Below are positions 39,648 through 42,640 of a DNA stretch of 42,640 nt, in pieces. The notes under the pieces are model-generated. The model was not told where the DNA came from and searched no databases. It worked only from the letters and a program-made list of their open reading frames with translations. The position numbers were made by a program, and so were the translations under genes. The stretch spans positions 1 to 42,640 of the forward strand of contig JAJZQW010000016.1 of NCBI GenBank assembly GCA_021802985.1. The letters are read 5' to 3'. The DNA comes from Acidobacteriota bacterium (lineage in GTDB: Bacteria; Acidobacteriota; Holophagae; Holophagales; Holophagaceae). Position 1 is the first letter of the stretch, and every line of letters starts with the position of its first letter.

Positions 39648-39654
39648 CCCTGGA

Positions 39655-39855
39655 TCAGGCGTAAGGAAGCATTGCGGACACGGCCTTCGTATCGGCCTTG
39701 CTCACCATGCGGCCCATGTCGAGCTGGCGCTTCCGCTTGGCGGTCTTCTTGGTGAGGATGTGCCGCTGGTGCGAGCATCCACGCTTGAACTTGCCGCTGG
39801 CGGTCTTCTTGAAGCGCTTCTGCGCGCCCTTGTGAGTCTTGATCTTGTAGCTCAT
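39655..39855 (-). CDS. rpmI: 50S ribosomal protein L35
   Basis: Small basic protein of the large subunit, 66 aa. [20 protein letters not shown] and [20 protein letters not shown] are the L35 hallmark, ending in [13 protein letters not shown] and a short tail. The ATG at 39855 has AAAGG upstream and lies 10 nt after the infC stop. Order infC-rpmI-rplT is conserved across bacteria. Confidence 0.97.
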   Translation of the reverse strand: MSYKIKTHKGAQKRFKKTASGKFKRGCSHQRHILTKKTAKRKRQLDMGRMVSKADTKAVSAMLPYA

Positions 39856-39865
39856 GGGTTGCCTT

Positions 39866-40450
39866 TCAGTGCTGGGCTTCGGGAGCCGGGGTTTCAATCG
39901 ATGGCGCCTTGGGCTTCTTCGGCTGCTTGGGGATTTCGGAGGGCCTGGGAGCAAGGATGGCGTGCATGTCGCGTCCGTCGATTCCGGCCGGTTTCTCAAC
40001 GATGGCCTTCTCGCCGATCCGGTGGATGACTTCCTCGATGATCCGGTAGCCGATGTCGCGGTGGACCACTTCGCGGCCCCGGAACATGACCACCACTTTG
40101 ACTTTGTCTTCCTCTTCAAGGAACCGCAGGATGTGTTTTACCTTGAAATCGAAATCGTGATCGTCGGTCTTGGGGCGGAACTTCACTTCCTTGATCACGA
40201 TGTTCTTCTGCTTGGCGCGGGCGGCGTGCTCCCGCTTGGCTTCCATGAACTTGTACTTCCCGTAGTCCATGATCCGGCAGACGGGCGGATTGGCGTTTCC
40301 GGCGACCTCCACCAGATCGAGGCCACGCTCCTCGGCAATGCGGATGGCTTGATGCGGGGGCATCAGGCCGAGCTGCTCGCCATCCTCGGAGATGACGCGG
40401 ACTTCTGCAGCCCGAATGCCGTCGTTGATGCGGGTCTCGTTAGGACGAAT
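39866..40450 (-). CDS. infC: Translation initiation factor IF-3 (ATT start codon)
   Basis: IF-3 binds the 30S subunit, prevents subunit joining and discriminates against non-canonical start codons. The IF-3 N-terminal motif [20 protein letters not shown] lies upstream of the first ATG/GTG/TTG of the frame, so the true start must be earlier. It is ATT at 40450-40448, preceded by GGGAGG and 4-5 nt spacing, giving 194 aa. AUU initiation allows autoregulation by IF-3, as in E. coli. Further motifs are [34 protein letters not shown] and the C-domain [12 protein letters not shown]. The C-terminus has a Pro/Lys/Ala tail. A promoter lies between thrS and infC. Confidence 0.95.
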   Translation of the reverse strand: MRPNETRINDGIRAAEVRVISEDGEQLGLMPPHQAIRIAEERGLDLVEVAGNANPPVCRIMDYGKYKFMEAKREHAARAKQKNIVIKEVKFRPKTDDHDFDFKVKHILRFLEEEDKVKVVVMFRGREVVHRDIGYRIIEEVIHRIGEKAIVEKPAGIDGRDMHAILAPRPSEIPKQPKKPKAPSIETPAPEAQH

Positions 40451-40480
40451 GGTTCCTCCCTTATTTACACAAGGACAAAG

Positions 40481-40509
40481 AGTCTATCACTTGATCCGGT
40501 TCCCGCCAA
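40481..40509 (-). promoter_or_regulatory. Probable infC promoter
   Basis: On the minus strand TTGGCG (40509-40504), a 17-nt spacer and TAGACT (40486-40481), four of six matches in each box. It lies just after the thrS stop and would give a leader of about 24 nt before the ATT start. Confidence 0.5.
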
Positions 40510-40524
40510 GCCAAGAATCCCGGA

Positions 40525-42438
40525 TCACCGGCAGCGCTCCCGAGACTCTTGGGCGAGTCCAGCCAGGAAATCATCCAGGGACTGGACGCCCAAGTCGCCC
40601 CGATGCCGGTGGCGCACGGACACCGTGCCGGCCTCCGCCTCCCGGTCCCCGATCACCAGCATGTAGGGGACCTTGGCCAACTGGGCATCGCGGATCTTGG
40701 CCTTCAGGCTTTCGTTCCGGAGATCGAGGTCAGCCCGGAGCCCCTGGGCCTTCGCCCGAGCTGCCGCCTCTGTGGAGAACGCGTGGGCCCGGTCGGTGAT
40801 GGGCAGGATCGCCACCTGGACCGGCGCCAGCCAGACCGGGAAGGCTCCGGCGGTGTGTTCCACCAGGATGCCCATGAACCGCTCCAGGCTGCCGAGAACG
40901 GCACGGTGGAGCATGATGGGGCGCCCTTCGGTGCCATCCGCCATCGTGTAGGCCAGTTCGAAGCGCTCCGGCATCATGTAGTCCACCTGGAGGGTGCCCA
41001 ACTGCCAGGGGCGCTTGAGGGCATCCAGGATCTGGAACTCGATCTTCGGTCCGTAGAAGGCACCCTCGCCGGGATTCAGTGTGTAGGGCATCCCGGCCTC
41101 ATCCAGGGCCGCGCCCAGGGCGGCCTCACCGGCATCCCAGATCGCGTCGGATCCGAGCCGCTTTTCGGGCCGGGTGCTCAGCGCCACCCGCATGCCCTCG
41201 AAGCCGAAGGTGTCGTAGACCTCCTTCAGCAGGGCGAGGAAGGCGGCCATCTCGGTCTTGATCTGCTCGGGCGTGCAGTAGATGTGGGCGTCGTCCTGAC
41301 AGAAGGTGCGCACCCGGGTCAGCCCGTGGGTCACGCCGCTGCGCTCATAGCGGTGCAGCCGCCCGAAGTCCGCGTAGCGGATCGGCAGATCGCGGTAGCT
41401 GTGCTTCTGACTGCCGAACATGAGGCAGTGGCCCGGACAGTTCATGGGCTTCACCGCGTACTCCCGCTCCTCGGCGGTGGTGAAGTACATGTTCTCCGCA
41501 TAGTTTTCGTAGTGGCCGCTGGTCTTCCAGAGGGCCACGTCCAGGATCTGGGGCGTGATCACTTCGCTGTAGCCGTACTTGAAGTAGAGCTCGCGGACGT
41601 AGGTGACCAGCTCGTTGTAGACGACCGTGCCCTTGGGGTGGAAGAACGGTGAGGCCGGAGCCTCCGGGTGAAACGAGTAGAGGCCAAGCTCCTTGCCCAG
41701 CTTCCGATGGTCCCGCGCCTTGGCCTCCTCCAGTCGCTTGAGGTGCTCTTCGAGCTCCTTCTGCGAGTGGAAGGCGGTCCCGTAGATGCGGCTCAACATC
41801 GCGTTGCGCTCATCGCCCTTCCAGTACGCCCCGGCGATGCTGAGGAGCTTGAAGGCCTTCAGCTTCCCGGTGTTGGGGACGTGGGGCCCGCGGCACAGGT
41901 CATAGAAGTCGCCCTGACGGTAGCCCGAGATGCGGTCGCCCTGCGGAATGGTGGCCACCACCTCCACCTTCAGCGGCTCACCCATGGCCTCGAAACGGGC
42001 GATGGCCTCGTCCCGGCCCAGATCTTCGTGGACCACCTCCACGCCTTCCTGGACGATTTTCCGCATCTCCGCCTCGATGATCGGAAGATCCTCCGGGGTG
42101 AACGGCTTTTCGACCAGAAAATCGTAGTAGAAGCCATCCTCGATCACGGGTCCGATGCCCACCCGGGCCGAGGGATAGAGGCGCTTGACGGCTTGCGCCA
42201 GGAGGTGGGCGGTGGAATGCCGGATGAGCTCCAGGCTCTCTGGATCTTTGTTGGTGATGATTGCGACGCTGGCCCCGTCATTAAGGGGCGTTTTCAGGTC
42301 ACTCAGTCGACCATCCATCCGAATGGCCAAAGCCGCGTCCAGGAGCCTCGTTCCAATACCCGCCGCCAGGTCGGCCCCAGTCGCTCCGTCGGGCAGCTGC
42401 CGGAGGGAGTCGTCGGGAAGGCGGACCGCGATGGACAT
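40525..42438 (-). CDS. thrS: Threonyl-tRNA synthetase
   Basis: Charges tRNA-Thr. The 637-aa enzyme is full length: TGS domain (about 1-62, MSIAVRLPDDSLRQLPDGAT), editing domain (HSTAHLLAQAVKRLYPSARV, GFYYDFLVEKPFTPEDL, and a Cys in DLCRGPHVPNTG), class II core with zinc ligands (MNCPGHCLMF and RTFCQDDAHIYC), YGPKIEFQI, and a C-terminal anticodon-binding domain (VQVAILPITDRAHAF). The ATG at 42438 has GAGGAG 4 nt upstream. It is the first gene of the thrS-infC-rpmI-rplT-pheST run. The 79 nt before it, back to the 5S gene, are mostly the rrn terminator, so transcription may begin close to the gene or read through from rrn. Confidence 0.98.
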   Translation of the reverse strand: MSIAVRLPDDSLRQLPDGATGADLAAGIGTRLLDAALAIRMDGRLSDLKTPLNDGASVAIITNKDPESLELIRHSTAHLLAQAVKRLYPSARVGIGPVIEDGFYYDFLVEKPFTPEDLPIIEAEMRKIVQEGVEVVHEDLGRDEAIARFEAMGEPLKVEVVATIPQGDRISGYRQGDFYDLCRGPHVPNTGKLKAFKLLSIAGAYWKGDERNAMLSRIYGTAFHSQKELEEHLKRLEEAKARDHRKLGKELGLYSFHPEAPASPFFHPKGTVVYNELVTYVRELYFKYGYSEVITPQILDVALWKTSGHYENYAENMYFTTAEEREYAVKPMNCPGHCLMFGSQKHSYRDLPIRYADFGRLHRYERSGVTHGLTRVRTFCQDDAHIYCTPEQIKTEMAAFLALLKEVYDTFGFEGMRVALSTRPEKRLGSDAIWDAGEAALGAALDEAGMPYTLNPGEGAFYGPKIEFQILDALKRPWQLGTLQVDYMMPERFELAYTMADGTEGRPIMLHRAVLGSLERFMGILVEHTAGAFPVWLAPVQVAILPITDRAHAFSTEAAARAKAQGLRADLDLRNESLKAKIRDAQLAKVPYMLVIGDREAEAGTVSVRHRHRGDLGVQSLDDFLAGLAQESRERCR

Positions 42439-42480
42439 GGGCTCCTCGGAAAGGACTTCAAGGGTATCAGCGGATAGCAA

Positions 42481-42507
42481 ATCGGGCCATCCAAGGGATG
42501 GCCCGAT
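42481..42507 (-). terminator. rrn operon terminator
   Basis: ATCGGGCCATCC (42481-42492) and GGATGGCCCGAT (42496-42507) form a perfect 12-bp stem with a 3-nt loop, followed on the minus strand by TTTGC. It starts about 10 nt after the 5S rRNA. Confidence 0.8.
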
Positions 42508-42517
42508 CATGATTTAA

Positions 42518-42632
42518 CGTCGCAGCGACCTACTTTTCCACTCCTGTGAGGAGCAGTATCATCGGCCCTCCGGGTCTTAACTGCCGTGTTCGGGATGGGA
42601 ACGGGTGTGACCCCCGGGGTATAGCCGCGACG
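42518..42632 (-). rRNA. rrf: 5S ribosomal RNA
   Basis: The minus strand reads as a 5S rRNA of about 115 nt, with the conserved TTCCCATCCCGAACACGG loop and AAGTAGGTCGCTGCGACG 3' end. The 5' CGTCGCGGC pairs with the 3' end as helix I. The 23S and 16S genes should lie beyond the right edge. Ends are accurate to a few bases. Confidence 0.95.
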
Positions 42633-42640
42633 AAGGGAGA

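Overview
This is a GC-rich, densely packed bacterial chromosome segment with almost no spacer DNA. The mix of genes is class II DAHP synthase, type III glutamine synthetase, a heptose-activating enzyme plus an LpxL-type acyltransferase (so a Gram-negative envelope with LPS), an EfpL-type translation factor, many orphan sensor kinases, and a short NuoG-like protein. It fits an Acidobacteriota of the Holophagae type (Geothrix/Holophaga-like). That placement is inference from gene content, not a database match.

Left end (1-1.6 kb, minus strand): the str operon rpsL-rpsG-fusA, with a promoter upstream of rpsL and a strong hairpin between rpsG and fusA, then an FmdB-type zinc ribbon gene. 1.6-5 kb: heptose-1-phosphate adenylyltransferase and a small outer-membrane barrel protein (plus) converge on a type III glutamine synthetase (minus) across a 40-bp perfect palindrome. 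5-10 kb (plus): a small ORF, nadA, a histidine kinase/PhoB-type regulator pair and class II DAHP synthase. 10-14 kb: an unknown protein and a thioesterase (minus), a DCC-family protein and a CPBP membrane protease (plus), and a tail-anchored Ser/Thr kinase (minus). 14.3-17.1 kb (plus): efpL, a gene-less inverted-repeat element, rsgA lacking its zinc finger, and an LpxL-like acyltransferase. 17.1-19.7 kb (minus): a three-gene unit of an unknown 112-aa protein, an orphan NuoG-like iron-sulphur protein and a YiiX-type cysteine hydrolase.

19.8-24.5 kb (plus): purH and alaS are separated only by a compact inverted-repeat element carrying a GxxExxY-family PD-(D/E)XK nuclease-like gene. Its arms are made of 9-nt units, start at the purH stop and end 5 nt before the alaS start. 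The gene-less element between efpL and rsgA has related arm architecture. Together they look like a nuclease-bearing element and a MITE-like relative; this is the most interesting signal in the window.

24.5-33.6 kb is a signalling block: a Cache hybrid kinase, a beta-propeller sensor kinase overlapping its LuxR-type regulator, a DUF486 membrane protein and a GAF-GAF-PAS hybrid kinase. 33.6-42.6 kb (minus) is a housekeeping run: 5S rRNA (end of an rrn operon), thrS, infC (ATT start), rpmI, rplT, pheS, pheT (short form without the tRNA-binding OB domain), a ZapB-like coiled coil, ZapA, a probable 6S RNA and RNase Y. No tRNA, CRISPR array or prophage was seen.
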